Shown: one piece after another, positions 6,194 through 14,412 of the stretch
Numbering within the stretch: the first letter of the stretch is position 1
How the letters are laid out: every line of letters begins with the position of its first letter
Assembly (NCBI GenBank): GCA_023433615.1
Contig: JAEZCJ010000022.1
Span: 1 to 20,655, forward strand
Length of the DNA stretch: 20,655 nt
From: Bacillota bacterium
Lineage (GTDB): Bacteria; Bacillota; Bacilli; Paenibacillales; Paenibacillaceae
Reading direction: 5' to 3'
Program-made: the position numbers and the translations under genes
Notes under the pieces: model-generated
Databases searched by the model: none
Seen by the model: only the letters and a program-made list of their open reading frames with translations
Told to the model about the DNA's origin: nothing

Positions 6194-6224
6194 AATAGAC
6201 AAGAATGGAGGCGAGACGGCCAGG

Positions 6225-7136
6225 ATGACGGAACAGAAGCAGCAAGAACAGGACATGCTCGTCAGAGGCACGGCATGGGGCGGCAAGATTCGCGTGTTCG
6301 CCGCGCGCACGACTGCGCTGACCGAAGAGCTTCGGCGGCGGCATGGCACGTTCCCGACAGCTACCGCAGCACTAGGACGCACTGCGACGGCAGGCGCCAT
6401 GATGGGCGCAATGATGAAGGGCAGCGAGAAACTCACGATTCAAGTGCGAGGCGATGGGCCGATCGGACAGATCGTCGTCGATGCGAATGCCGACGGCGAG
6501 GTGCGCGGGTATGTCGACCATCCGCAGGTTCATCTGGCCAGCAACCCGAGCGGCAAGCTGGACGTGGCTGGGGCAGTAGGCCGCAGCGGCCACATTCACA
6601 TTATTAAGGACCTCGGCATGAAGGAGCCGTACAGCGGCAGCGTTCCGATCATCTCGGGCGAGCTGGGCGAGGACTTCACGTATTATTTTGCTTCCTCGGA
6701 GCAGACGCCGTCCGCAGTCGGACTCGGCGTGCTCGTCGATGTCGACGGCACGGTGCTTCATGCCGGCGGCTTCATCCTGCAGCTCATGCCAGGCATGGAG
6801 GATGCGGATATCGAACGGCTGGAGCATAAGCTGGCAGCCATGCCGCATGTGACGGCGCTGCTCGACCAGGGCGAGTCACCGGACGAAATTCTGAGGTTCA
6901 TCGTGGGCGATGACCTGCAAGTGCACGATACGATGCCGATCGTATTCCAATGCAAATGCTCGAATGAGCGCGTAGAACAAACACTGATCAGTCTGGGCGA
7001 ATCGGAATTGAAGCAATTGATCGAAGAAGAAGGACAAGCGGAAGTCGTCTGCCATTTTTGCAACGAGAAGTATGTGTTTGACCGCCCGCATCTGGAAAAC
7101 CTGCTTGATCAAGCGAAGCCGAAGCCGATCCATTAA
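6225..7136 (+). CDS. hslO: Redox-regulated chaperone Hsp33
   Basis: This 303-aa cytosolic holdase prevents aggregation of unfolding proteins when activated by oxidation and heat. The N-terminal domain carries RGTAWGGKIRVFAARTT and a Gly-rich ARTATAGAMMGAMMKG-like helix region around 51-66. The C-terminal zinc switch is intact: Cys243-x-Cys245 (FQCKCS) and Cys276-x-x-Cys279 (VCHFCNEKY), which bind zinc when reduced and form disulfides when active. The length is normal for the family. The chosen ATG has GGAGG 13 nt upstream, rather far; an internal ATG at codon 11 has no better site. It is the first gene after the nad-coaX group and is followed after 14 nt by the foldase gene. Confidence 0.96.
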   Translation: MTEQKQQEQDMLVRGTAWGGKIRVFAARTTALTEELRRRHGTFPTATAALGRTATAGAMMGAMMKGSEKLTIQVRGDGPIGQIVVDANADGEVRGYVDHPQVHLASNPSGKLDVAGAVGRSGHIHIIKDLGMKEPYSGSVPIISGELGEDFTYYFASSEQTPSAVGLGVLVDVDGTVLHAGGFILQLMPGMEDADIERLEHKLAAMPHVTALLDQGESPDEILRFIVGDDLQVHDTMPIVFQCKCSNERVEQTLISLGESELKQLIEEEGQAEVVCHFCNEKYVFDRPHLENLLDQAKPKPIH

Positions 7137-7150
7137 TCGGAGGCAGGGCA

Positions 7151-8134
7151 ATGAAGAAGGGGCAAGTGCTGAAGGCGGTCGTCATCCTTCAAGCGGTATT
7201 TATCGCCATGTTATCGATTGTCGTCATCGTCAGGCTGGCACCGGATAAGGCCAAGACGCCTCCTCATAGGATCGGCGAGCAAGGGGCTTCCGATGTTGAT
7301 GCAGCGACTGCGAATGACGGCGACAGCAGGCAAGCGGCCGCGAGGATCGGCGGTCACACGATTACGGCTGGGGAAGTACAAGAGGAATTGAAGCGGCAAT
7401 TCGGCGCATCCGTGCTGCGCACGATGCTGGTCCGCGAGGCGATTCGCCTCGAAGCGGACGCCAACGGGATCGACGTATCCCCCGGCGAGATGGAAGAAGA
7501 GCTGGCATCGATGATGGAAGGGTACGGCGATGAAGAGAGCTTCTACAACTCGATGCAGGAGCAGCTCGGCATGAGCCGGGAAGAGGTGCATGAAGATACG
7601 CGATACCGGCTGCTGCTGGAGAAGATCGCGATTCGCGCGGTTCTTATCGCCGACAGCGACGTGGACCGGTATATCGAGGAGCATCCCGAAGAGTTCGATC
7701 CGACTACGGAGCTCGCCTTCTCATGGATCGTGACCGAGACGAAAGCGGACGCCGAGAATGTCATTGGCATGCTGCAAGAGGGAGAGCCGTTCGAGCAGCT
7801 GGCCCGCGCCTATTCGCTGGACGCTTATACGGCGGATGCGGGCGGATGGTACGGCACGGTGGATGAGCATGACCCGTATACGGACAGCGCGATCCTCGAG
7901 ACGCTCGCCGAGCTTGAAGTGGGAATGGCGGCCGGTCCGATCGAGTCCGGTGCGGGCTGGGCGATCGTCCGGCTCGAGAGCCGGGAGACACAGGAACAGC
8001 TGGACGGGCGCAAACAGCGCGAGCGCGTGAAGAAGATGCTGGCTCTGGCGGCAGCCCCGTCGCTGCGGCAAGTCGAGGAAGAGATGCTGGCCAAGCACGG
8101 CGCAGAGGTAACGGACGACAGTTGGGAGCCGTAA
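7151..8134 (+). CDS. yacD: Membrane-anchored parvulin-type peptidyl-prolyl isomerase (YacD-like)
   Basis: This 327-aa protein has an N-terminal signal-anchor helix at about residues 8-30 (VVILQAVFIAMLSIVVIV) with positive charges before it and no lipobox cysteine. It is probably tethered to the membrane facing outside rather than a lipoprotein like PrsA. Residues ~65-175 form a SurA-like helical region (IGGHTITAGEVQEELKRQFG). Residues ~183-275 match a PpiC rotamase domain (LAFSWIVTETKADAENVIGM, FEQLARAYSLDAYTADAGGWYGT). A charged C-terminal helix follows. The expected role is folding of secreted proteins. The position between hslO and cysK is that of B. subtilis yacD. GGAGG is 7 nt from the ATG. 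Confidence 0.88.
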   Translation: MKKGQVLKAVVILQAVFIAMLSIVVIVRLAPDKAKTPPHRIGEQGASDVDAATANDGDSRQAAARIGGHTITAGEVQEELKRQFGASVLRTMLVREAIRLEADANGIDVSPGEMEEELASMMEGYGDEESFYNSMQEQLGMSREEVHEDTRYRLLLEKIAIRAVLIADSDVDRYIEEHPEEFDPTTELAFSWIVTETKADAENVIGMLQEGEPFEQLARAYSLDAYTADAGGWYGTVDEHDPYTDSAILETLAELEVGMAAGPIESGAGWAIVRLESRETQEQLDGRKQRERVKKMLALAAAPSLRQVEEEMLAKHGAEVTDDSWEP

Positions 8135-8167
8135 GCCCGCTGAAGCGGAAAACTACTAAACTTGCTA

Positions 8168-8196
8168 TTGACACCGCGCATAACGGTTGATAAGAT
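8168..8196 (+). promoter_or_regulatory. Sigma-A promoter of cysK
   Basis: TTGACA (8168-8173), exactly 17 bp, then TAAGAT (8191-8196) form a near-consensus promoter in the 116-bp gap before cysK. It makes cysK an independent transcription unit, ending at the terminator at 9208-9257. The predicted start near 8203 gives a ~48-nt leader containing a palindrome. Confidence 0.75.
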
Positions 8197-8211
8197 GAAA
8201 ACAGATGAAAA

Positions 8212-8228
8212 CCAACTAAATTAGTCGG
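8212..8228. promoter_or_regulatory. Rrf2-family-like operator in the cysK leader
   Basis: CCAACTAA-A-TTAGTCGG is an imperfect 17-bp palindrome (7 of 8 positions symmetric) located about +9 to +25 of the predicted transcript. It matches the core YYGACTRWWWYAGTCRR described for IscR-type Rrf2 regulators at 16 of 17 positions. In Firmicutes cysK is controlled by the Rrf2 protein CymR together with CysK itself, so repression here by an Rrf2 regulator is plausible. A related half-like sequence, ACTACTAAACTTG, lies upstream of the -35. The match was made from memory of the consensus. Confidence 0.5.
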
Positions 8229-8250
8229 AAATAAGGAGGCGCTTACCATT

Positions 8251-9192
8251 ATGGCACGCATTGTGAACAGCGTTACGGATCTGATTGGCGATACGCCGCT
8301 CGTACGATTAAACCGCCTTGTACCGGAAGACAGCGCGGAAATTTATGTGAAGCTCGAGTACCAGAACCCGGGTGCAAGCGTTAAGGACCGGATCGCGATC
8401 AGCATGGTCGAGGTTGCGGAGCAAGAAGGCAAAATCAAGCCGGGCGTGACGACGATCGTCGAGCCGACGAGCGGCAACACGGGCATCGGCCTTGCGCTCG
8501 TAGCGGCAGCGAAGGGATACCGCGCGATTCTCGTTATGCCGGAGACGATGAGCATCGAGCGTCGCAACCTGCTTCGCGCTTATGGCGCTGAGCTCGTGCT
8601 GACGCCGGGTTCGGAAGGCATGAACGGCGCGGTTCGCAAGGCAGAAGAGATTGCGGCGGAGAACGAGAACTACTTCATGCCGCAGCAGTTCAAGAACCAA
8701 GCGAACGTGAAGATTCACCGCGAGACGACGGGCCCTGAGATCGTCGAAGCGATCAACTCCCTGGACGGCAAGCTCGACGCTTTCATCGCAGGCATCGGAA
8801 CGGGCGGCACGATCTCCGGCGCTGGCGAAGTTCTGAAGCAGAACTTCCCTGGTATCAAGGTCTACGCAGTTGAGCCTGCAGCATCGCCGATCCTGTCGGG
8901 CGGCAACCCAGGCCCGCATAAGATTCAAGGCATCGGCGCCAACTTCGTTCCGGAAATTCTGAACCGCGAGATCTACGACGGCGTCATTACGATCGAGAAC
9001 GACGATGCGTTCGAATATGCGCGTCGCGCCGCTAAGGAAGAAGGCATCCTGTGCGGTATCTCTTCCGGCGCTGCGATCTTCGCGGCACTGAAGGTAGCGA
9101 AGGAGCTCGGCAAAGGTAAGCGCGTTGTCGCCATCGTGCCTTCGAACGGCGAGCGCTACCTGTCCACGCCGCTCTTCAACTTCGATAACTAA
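8251..9192 (+). CDS. cysK: Cysteine synthase A (O-acetylserine sulfhydrylase)
   Basis: This 313-aa PLP enzyme makes cysteine from O-acetylserine and sulfide. The Schiff-base Lys45 lies in NPGASVKDRIA, the substrate loop is EPTSGNTGIG (71-80), the PLP phosphate loop is GTGGTISG (183-190), and the cofactor-N1 region GISSGAA is at 269-275. Length and collinearity are those of CysK rather than CBS or CysM. AAGGAGG at 8233-8239 precedes the ATG by 11 nt. It has its own promoter, operator candidate and terminator. In Firmicutes CysK also binds the CymR repressor and the Ser acetyltransferase CysE. Codon use is strongly biased, as expected for a highly expressed gene. Confidence 0.97.
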   Translation: MARIVNSVTDLIGDTPLVRLNRLVPEDSAEIYVKLEYQNPGASVKDRIAISMVEVAEQEGKIKPGVTTIVEPTSGNTGIGLALVAAAKGYRAILVMPETMSIERRNLLRAYGAELVLTPGSEGMNGAVRKAEEIAAENENYFMPQQFKNQANVKIHRETTGPEIVEAINSLDGKLDAFIAGIGTGGTISGAGEVLKQNFPGIKVYAVEPAASPILSGGNPGPHKIQGIGANFVPEILNREIYDGVITIENDDAFEYARRAAKEEGILCGISSGAAIFAALKVAKELGKGKRVVAIVPSNGERYLSTPLFNFDN

Positions 9193-9207
9193 GACATGCA
9201 ATCATGC

Positions 9208-9257
9208 AGGGGCCTCCCGGTAGTCATCGCAGATGACGAGGGAAAGCCCCTTTTTTT
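9208..9257 (+). terminator. Rho-independent terminator of cysK
   Basis: A two-part stem is formed by AGGGGC..CCC (9208-9218) with GGG..GCCCCT (9240-9251) outside and GTCATC-GCA-GATGAC (9223-9237) inside. It is followed by a run of seven or more T (9251-9257). This is the clearest terminator in the window. Confidence 0.9.
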
Positions 9258-9432
9258 GTTGTGCGGCGAAGGGGTTTGAACGAAAGACCGTACTAACGCA
9301 GGGGGATTCCGCATGCCAGTGGTGGATTGATACGAAATAGCGTATAAACACAGGGATTCGGCCAGAATGGCGGTGCGCTTCGGCGGTTTGCGTATGGGAG
9401 CGAGGCAGTGATGCGAGTCCAAGATCAGTCTC

Positions 9433-9461
9433 TTTTCATTGCGTTCGGATAAGGCTATACT
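9433..9461 (+). promoter_or_regulatory. Possible promoter of the pab/fol operon
   Basis: A -10-like TATACT (9456-9461) has a weak -35-like TTTTCA (9433-9438) at 17-bp spacing, 36 bp before the pabB ATG. The rest of the 9258-9497 gap shows only a small dyad, ATACG-AAATAG-CGTAT (9330-9345). I see no riboswitch, T-box or attenuator. The operon must start somewhere here because the cysK terminator is strong. Confidence 0.35.
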
Positions 9462-9497
9462 TAGTGCATTGTATTGGGCGGTGTAGGAGGAACAGGC

Positions 9498-11129
9498 ATG
9501 ATCGTCACGGCAGTTGAAGAGTGGATACAGTGGCGCGAGGCAGGCTGCAGCATGCTGCCGCTGCTGCGCAGGGCTGCGCTGCCGAAGAGCGCGTGGAGGC
9601 CTGCTGCATGGTCCGGTGCGTGGGAAGCGGCGTCGGACCACGCGCTTGTATTGGAGAGCGGCAAGGACGGACGGTATACGTACTTGGGCTTGCGCCCGAA
9701 TACGGTCATTCGCGGCAAGGGCATGGAGGCGGTAATCGAATGCTACGGAGCGGGTGGGACGGTTCATAACGACGCCCCTATGGCTGCCCCTGCGCGCACG
9801 ACCGTATCCGGCAAGCCTCTTGAGGTCGTGCGGGATTGGATGGCCGGCCGCCGGGGGCCGAGGGTCGCAGACGCTCCCAAATGGCTCGGCGGTCTGGCAG
9901 GCTTCTGGTCTTACGACATCGTTCGGACGATCGAACGGCTGCCGGTGCTCGCAGAGGACGATCTCGGCTTGCCGGATTACTTGTTCCTTGAGCTGAACGA
10001 GCTATGGATCCTCGACCATGCAGCATCCGAGTTGATCTGCGTGCGGCAGACGAACATTCCTGCCGACGCTGACGCGGATGACACCTCCCTAGAGCGGCTG
10101 CACAATGAGGCACTGGCGCATACCGAAGCGATGCTGCGCATCTGGGACGGGATCATGACGGAGTCCGAGTCGCCGCAAGCGGCGGAACGGCTGGCAGCGC
10201 GACAGCGCATGATGGGTGCGGACAACCTGCAGATCGACGTTGAAGCGCTGCAAGGGTTGACGTCGCCTTTTCCGAAGGAGCGATACAAGGCTGCCGTCGA
10301 GCGGATCCGCGACTATATCGGGCAAGGGGATGTCTTCCAGGTCAACCTGTCGCTGCGTCAGAGCGCCCCGATGCGTGCGCATCCGGACGAGCTGTATGAA
10401 TGGCTGCGGGTACTCAATCCCTCGCCGTACATGGGCTATCTGCGCTGCCCCGATTTCCAGCTGGTGTCGGCTTCGCCGGAGCTGCTGGTCGAGTCTCGGG
10501 ACGGCCGGCTGGCGGCACGACCGATCGCGGGCACGCGCAGGCGCGGCAGGACGCCTGAGGAGGACCGCCGGATGGCGGATGAGCTGCTGGTCAGCGAGAA
10601 GGAGCGGGCGGAGCACATCATGCTCGTCGATCTGATGCGCAACGACCTGGGCCGGATCGCCAAGTACGGCACGGTGCGCGTGACGGATCTCATGGTGATC
10701 GAATATTACTCGCATGTGATGCATCTGGTCTCGCAAGTCGAGGGCGTGCTGGCAGCGGGTAAGGATGCGTATGACGTGATTGCCGCTGCTTTTCCCGGAG
10801 GGACGATCACGGGCGCGCCCAAAATCCGGACGATGGAGATCATCGAGGAGCTCGAGCCGACCAGACGCGGTCCGTACACCGGATCGCTCGGCTGGATTGA
10901 CTACAACGGCGATATGGAATTTAATATTATTATACGCACGATGACCGTGAAGGACGGCACTGTCCATATCCAAGCGGGAGCGGGCATCGTCATCGATTCC
11001 GATCCGGAGCGGGAATATTATGAATCGCTGAACAAGGCGAAGGCGCTGTGGAAGGCGATGCAATACAGCGAAGCGTGGATGGCATCGGCAGCGGGACAAG
11101 CCGGACCATCGGAGGAGGAGCAGGCATGA
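9498..11129 (+). CDS. pabB: Aminodeoxychorismate synthase component I (PabB)
   Basis: This 543-aa chorismate-binding enzyme uses ammonia from PabA to turn chorismate into 4-amino-4-deoxychorismate. The ATG at 9498 has AGGAGG 7 nt upstream; an upstream in-frame TTG does not. The N-terminal subdomain holds GGLAGFWSYDIVRTIERLP. The catalytic half has GQGDVFQVNLSLR, NPSPYMGYLR, SASPELLVE, PIAGTRRRG (342-350), HIMLVDLMRNDLGRIA, FPGGTITGAPK and QAGAGIVIDS. The motif reads PIAGT rather than the PIKGT of E. coli PabB, so sequence alone does not separate it from anthranilate synthase TrpE. The adjacent pabA, pabC and folate genes decide the call. The stop overlaps the pabA start (ATGA). Confidence 0.92.
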   Translation: MIVTAVEEWIQWREAGCSMLPLLRRAALPKSAWRPAAWSGAWEAASDHALVLESGKDGRYTYLGLRPNTVIRGKGMEAVIECYGAGGTVHNDAPMAAPARTTVSGKPLEVVRDWMAGRRGPRVADAPKWLGGLAGFWSYDIVRTIERLPVLAEDDLGLPDYLFLELNELWILDHAASELICVRQTNIPADADADDTSLERLHNEALAHTEAMLRIWDGIMTESESPQAAERLAARQRMMGADNLQIDVEALQGLTSPFPKERYKAAVERIRDYIGQGDVFQVNLSLRQSAPMRAHPDELYEWLRVLNPSPYMGYLRCPDFQLVSASPELLVESRDGRLAARPIAGTRRRGRTPEEDRRMADELLVSEKERAEHIMLVDLMRNDLGRIAKYGTVRVTDLMVIEYYSHVMHLVSQVEGVLAAGKDAYDVIAAAFPGGTITGAPKIRTMEIIEELEPTRRGPYTGSLGWIDYNGDMEFNIIIRTMTVKDGTVHIQAGAGIVIDSDPEREYYESLNKAKALWKAMQYSEAWMASAAGQAGPSEEEQA

Positions 11130-11707
11130 TACTGGTGATCGATAATTACGATTCGTTCACGTATAACTTGGTGCAGTACCTGGGAGAGCTCGGGGAAGAG
11201 ATCGTCGTGAAGCGCAATGACGAGATCGACCTGGAGGGCATCGCGGCGATGAAGCCGGATCATATTCTCATCTCGCCGGGACCTTGCTCGCCGAATGAAG
11301 CAGGCATCAGCCTTGCGCTGATCGACCGCTTCAAGGGCGAGATCCCGATCTTCGGCGTATGCCTCGGCCATCAAGCGATCGGGCAGGCGTTCGGCGGCGA
11401 TGTCGTGCGCGCGGACAACTTGATGCACGGCAAGACGTCCGAGATGCTGCATGAGGGCAAGGGCGTGTTCGCGGGCGTGCCGTCGCCGTTCACGGCTACG
11501 CGGTATCATTCGCTGATCGTGAAGCGGGAGACGCTGCCGGACTGCCTCGAGATTACGGCAGAGACCGAGGCCGGCGAGATTATGGGGCTGCGGCATAAGG
11601 AGTACGCGATCGAAGGCGTGCAGTTCCATCCCGAATCGATCATTACGGAGCACGGGCTGACGCTGCTCAAGAACTTCCTGCGCACGCGCGCGGGCTCGGC
11701 GAGATGA
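11126..11707 (+). CDS. pabA: Glutamine amidotransferase component (PabA/TrpG)
   Basis: This 193-aa class I glutaminase supplies ammonia to PabB and possibly also to anthranilate synthase, as the shared B. subtilis protein does. The start was set at the ATG overlapping the pabB stop, 5 nt after GGAGGAGGAG. The protein then begins MILVIDNYDSFTYNLVQYLG, the typical N terminus. The catalytic triad is visible: nucleophile Cys79 in GVCLGHQAIG, then His168 and Glu170 in VQFHPESI. The oxyanion region SPGPCSPNEAG is at 50-60. It overlaps pabC by ATGA. Whether it is dual-function depends on whether the genome has a separate trpG, which is outside this window. Confidence 0.94.
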   Translation: MILVIDNYDSFTYNLVQYLGELGEEIVVKRNDEIDLEGIAAMKPDHILISPGPCSPNEAGISLALIDRFKGEIPIFGVCLGHQAIGQAFGGDVVRADNLMHGKTSEMLHEGKGVFAGVPSPFTATRYHSLIVKRETLPDCLEITAETEAGEIMGLRHKEYAIEGVQFHPESIITEHGLTLLKNFLRTRAGSAR

Positions 11708-12591
11708 AGGTCGGTTATAACGGAACCGTCGTAGGGGCGGGGGAAGCCGTGATCTCGGTACATGATCACGGCTTTTTGTACGGCTTGGGGCTGTTCGAGA
11801 CGATGCGCACGTACGGCGGCGAGCCGTTCCTGCTGGAGCGGCATGATGCGCGGCTCAAGGACGGGTGCCGGGAGCTCGGCATCGAGTGGCGCATGGAGCT
11901 GGATGAGCTCCGGGCATGGATTCGCGCATGCATGGCGGCGAACGGCCTGGACGAGGCATACGTGCGGCTGACCGTATCGGCCGGCGAAGGCGAGCTTGGG
12001 CTGCGGACGGCGCCGTACGAGCAGCCGAACGCGATCGTGCTCGTGAAGCCGCTGCCGAGAATGGACGAGCAGCTGTACCGGACAGGCCGCGAGCTGCGCT
12101 TGCTGGAGACGCGGCGCAACACGCCGGAGACCCGCGTCCGGATGAAGTCGCTCCATTATATGAACAATGTTGTCGCGAAGCGGGAGCTTGCAGCTTCCTC
12201 CGGATCCTCGCCGGCCGGTGCGGAAGGGCTGATGCTGACGCGCGAGGGCTGGCTGGCGGAAGGGATCGTCAGCAACGTCTTCTTCGCGAAGGACGGCGTC
12301 ATCCGTACGCCGTCCCTCGATACGGGCATCCTGCCGGGCATCACGCGGGCCGCCGTATTGGAGCTTGCCCGTTCCTTGGGCATGCTAACGGAAGAAGGCC
12401 TGTATACATGGGATGATCTGCTGGATGCAGACGAAGCGTGGCTGACGAATTCCGTCCAGGAGCTCGTGCCGGTCACGCGCTTGGACAGCGGGCTCGGCGG
12501 CGATGCCGGGGCAACGGTGTTGAGCGGCGGCGTGATCGGCCGGACGACGGCGGCGTTGTTAGCGGCCTATCGCGCCAAGACGCGACAATAG
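11704..12591 (+). CDS. pabC: Aminodeoxychorismate lyase (PabC)
   Basis: This 295-aa fold-type IV PLP enzyme cleaves 4-amino-4-deoxychorismate to p-aminobenzoate and pyruvate. The Schiff-base lysine is Lys148 in RMKSLHYMNNV. Other family segments are VHDHGFLYGLGLFETMR near residue 20, EGIVSNVFF around 202 and TGILPGITRAAVLEL around 219. Branched-chain and D-amino-acid aminotransferases share the fold, but the position between pabA and folP makes the lyase call strong. There is no evident Shine-Dalgarno before the ATG, which overlaps the pabA stop, so translation likely depends on re-initiation. Confidence 0.92.
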   Translation: MKVGYNGTVVGAGEAVISVHDHGFLYGLGLFETMRTYGGEPFLLERHDARLKDGCRELGIEWRMELDELRAWIRACMAANGLDEAYVRLTVSAGEGELGLRTAPYEQPNAIVLVKPLPRMDEQLYRTGRELRLLETRRNTPETRVRMKSLHYMNNVVAKRELAASSGSSPAGAEGLMLTREGWLAEGIVSNVFFAKDGVIRTPSLDTGILPGITRAAVLELARSLGMLTEEGLYTWDDLLDADEAWLTNSVQELVPVTRLDSGLGGDAGATVLSGGVIGRTTAALLAAYRAKTRQ

Positions 12592-12613
12592 TACGCAAGG
12601 GGGTAGATGACGA

Positions 12614-13495
12614 ATGCGAACAACGGTATGGCAGCGCAGCTACGCCTTGTCGCCTGGGAATATCACGCTCGAACTCGGGAAGCGAACGCTCGTCATGGGC
12701 ATTCTGAACGCGACGCCGGATTCCTTTTCCGATGGAGGGCGGTATGATGACGTCGCGGCTGCCGTGGGGCACGCGAAGCAGATGGCCGCGGACGGTGCGG
12801 ATCTGATCGATATCGGCGGGGAATCGACGCGCCCGGGCAATGAGCCTGTATCGCTCGAGGAAGAATTGGCCCGCGTGCTGCCGGTGATCCGCGCAGTGCG
12901 GGAGGCGCTGCCGGACATGCCGATCTCGATCGACACGTATAAGGCGGAGACGGCCAGGCAGGCGCTGGAAGCAGGCGCGCACATCATCAATGATGTATGG
13001 GCGCTGCAGGCCGACCCGGATATGGCCGGCGTGGCGGCAAGCTTCGGCTGCCCCGTCATTATCAGCCATAATCGTGCGAATCGCGACTATACGGACCTGG
13101 CGGCCGATGTGGCTGCAGATCTGACGCGCAGCGTTCAGAAGGCGATTGCCGCAGGCGTCGAGGCGCGCAACATCTGGCTCGATCCGGGCATCGGCTTCGC
13201 CAAGGATTACGACGACAATATCGAGCTGATGGGCCGCTTGGACAGGGTCGTTGCACTCGGCTATCCCGTGCTGCTCGGCACATCGCGCAAGCGATTCATT
13301 CAACGGACGCTAGACCTGCCGCCGGGCGATATCGTGGAGGGCACGGCGGCGACCGTCGCGCTCGGCATCGCGCAGGGCTGCCAGCTGGTGCGCGTGCATG
13401 ACGTGCGGGCGATTAAGCGAACTTGCCTGATGTCGGATGCGATCGTATACCGCCAGGCAGACATTCGAGGAGAGGAGCGGGCGCATGATGGATAA
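12614..13495 (+). CDS. folP: Dihydropteroate synthase
   Basis: This 293-aa TIM-barrel enzyme joins p-aminobenzoate to 6-hydroxymethyl-7,8-dihydropterin diphosphate and is the sulfonamide target. Motifs in order are MGILNATPDSFSDGG (28-42), the loop GGESTRPG (68-75), SIDTYK (105-110), IINDVWAL (124-131), LDPGIGFAK (189-197), GTSRKRF (222-228) and VRVHDV (259-264), covering pterin, diphosphate and pABA sites. The segment after the fourth strand reads ISHNR where I would expect MHNR or MHMR; this is a small departure. AAGGGGG lies about 10 nt before the ATG. It overlaps folB by 11 nt. Confidence 0.95.
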   Translation: MRTTVWQRSYALSPGNITLELGKRTLVMGILNATPDSFSDGGRYDDVAAAVGHAKQMAADGADLIDIGGESTRPGNEPVSLEEELARVLPVIRAVREALPDMPISIDTYKAETARQALEAGAHIINDVWALQADPDMAGVAASFGCPVIISHNRANRDYTDLAADVAADLTRSVQKAIAAGVEARNIWLDPGIGFAKDYDDNIELMGRLDRVVALGYPVLLGTSRKRFIQRTLDLPPGDIVEGTAATVALGIAQGCQLVRVHDVRAIKRTCLMSDAIVYRQADIRGEERAHDG

Positions 13496-13877
13496 GATGA
13501 CGCTGAAGGGCATGCAGTTCTTCGGCTATCACGGCGTTATACCGGAGGAGAACAAGCTGGGCCAGCGTTACGGCGTCGAGCTGGAGCTGTCGCTGGACCT
13601 TGAGCAGGCGGCGAGGCGGGACGACCTGGCTTTGACCGTGAACTATGCAGAGCTGTACGCGCTGGTGAAGACGATCGCGGAGGGTCCGCCAGTGAAGCTG
13701 ATCGAAGCGCTGGCCGGCCGTATTGCATCCGCTCTGCTGGACACTTATACTATGATCAACGAAGTGACCGTGCGCGTAACGAAGCCGCATCCGCCGTTCG
13801 ACATCCATTTTGACGGCGTGACGGTCGAGCTTCGCAGAAAGCGGGATGTCGATGGCACAGCAATTCCTGTCAACTGA
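13485..13877 (+). CDS. folB: Dihydroneopterin aldolase
   Basis: This 130-aa enzyme converts dihydroneopterin to 6-hydroxymethyl-dihydropterin and glycolaldehyde. The start was placed at the first ATG of ATGATG (13485), 7 nt after AGGAGAGGAG, inside the end of folP; longer in-frame starts have no such site. Key residues are visible: GYHGVIPEENKLGQ with Glu21/Glu22, VNYAELY with Tyr54, KLIEALAGRIA and KPHPP with Lys100. The family works as an octamer. It overlaps folK by 32 nt. Confidence 0.93.
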   Translation: MMDKMTLKGMQFFGYHGVIPEENKLGQRYGVELELSLDLEQAARRDDLALTVNYAELYALVKTIAEGPPVKLIEALAGRIASALLDTYTMINEVTVRVTKPHPPFDIHFDGVTVELRRKRDVDGTAIPVN

Positions 13878-14412
13878 TTCGACAGACGGGGTAAGAGCCT
13901 ACATTGCGCTTGGCTCCAATATCGGCAGCCGAGAGGCGATGCTTGGGGAGGCGCTGAACCGGATGGATGCGCACCCGGACATCGCCGTAAGCCGAGTATC
14001 TGCCGTATACGAGACCGATCCTGTCGGCTATGCGGATCAGCCGGCATTCCTGAACATGGCGGCTGCCGTATCGACGAGGCTCGCGCCGGTGGAGCTGCTT
14101 CGCGCCCTGCTCGCGATCGAGCTGGCGCTGGGTCGCGTGCGCGACATTCGGAATGGCCCGCGGACGATTGATCTTGACGTTCTCTATATGGATGACGTGG
14201 TACTAGACACCGAAGAGCTAATTCTGCCGCATCCCCGCATGATGGAACGCGCGTTCGTGCTCGTGCCGCTGCGAGAGGTGCTGGACGACGCAATGCCCAT
14301 TCGGCAGGCGGTAGAAGCCGCAGCCGAAGAAGCCTTGCGCGAGGGAAAGGAAGGCATTACTAGATGGACAACAATCAATTGGCGCAGCGCATCCGCGCAT
14401 TCCGGAAGCTGA
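13846..14412 (+). CDS. folK: 6-hydroxymethyl-7,8-dihydropterin pyrophosphokinase
   Basis: This 188-aa enzyme transfers pyrophosphate from ATP to hydroxymethyl-dihydropterin, giving the FolP substrate. Motifs are YIALGSNIGSRE (19-30), VYETDPVGYADQPAFLN (54-70), GRVRDIRNGPRTIDLDVLYMD (96-116) with Mg-binding Asp109 and Asp111, and LPHPRMMERAFVLVPL (127-142). It may start at 13846 or at the ATG two codons later; neither has a good ribosome binding site, so coupling to folB is likely. The last 49 nt overlap the following HTH gene in another frame, and the extra ~16 residues after EGKEG look unconserved. Confidence 0.93.
   Translation: MSMAQQFLSTDSTDGVRAYIALGSNIGSREAMLGEALNRMDAHPDIAVSRVSAVYETDPVGYADQPAFLNMAAAVSTRLAPVELLRALLAIELALGRVRDIRNGPRTIDLDVLYMDDVVLDTEELILPHPRMMERAFVLVPLREVLDDAMPIRQAVEAAAEEALREGKEGITRWTTINWRSASAHSGS

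Noticed and set aside
9258..9497. Tetrahydrofolate riboswitch or TRAP-type leader before the pab/fol operon
   Set aside because: No riboswitch core was recognised and no series of spaced GAG/UAG triplets is present; the GGAGGAGGAG before pabA is an ordinary ribosome binding site.
9189..9767. Minus-strand open frame over the cysK-pabB gap
   Set aside because: It runs through the cysK terminator and into the start of pabB, has no ribosome binding site that I can see, and its composition is Arg/Pro-rich like other shadow frames.
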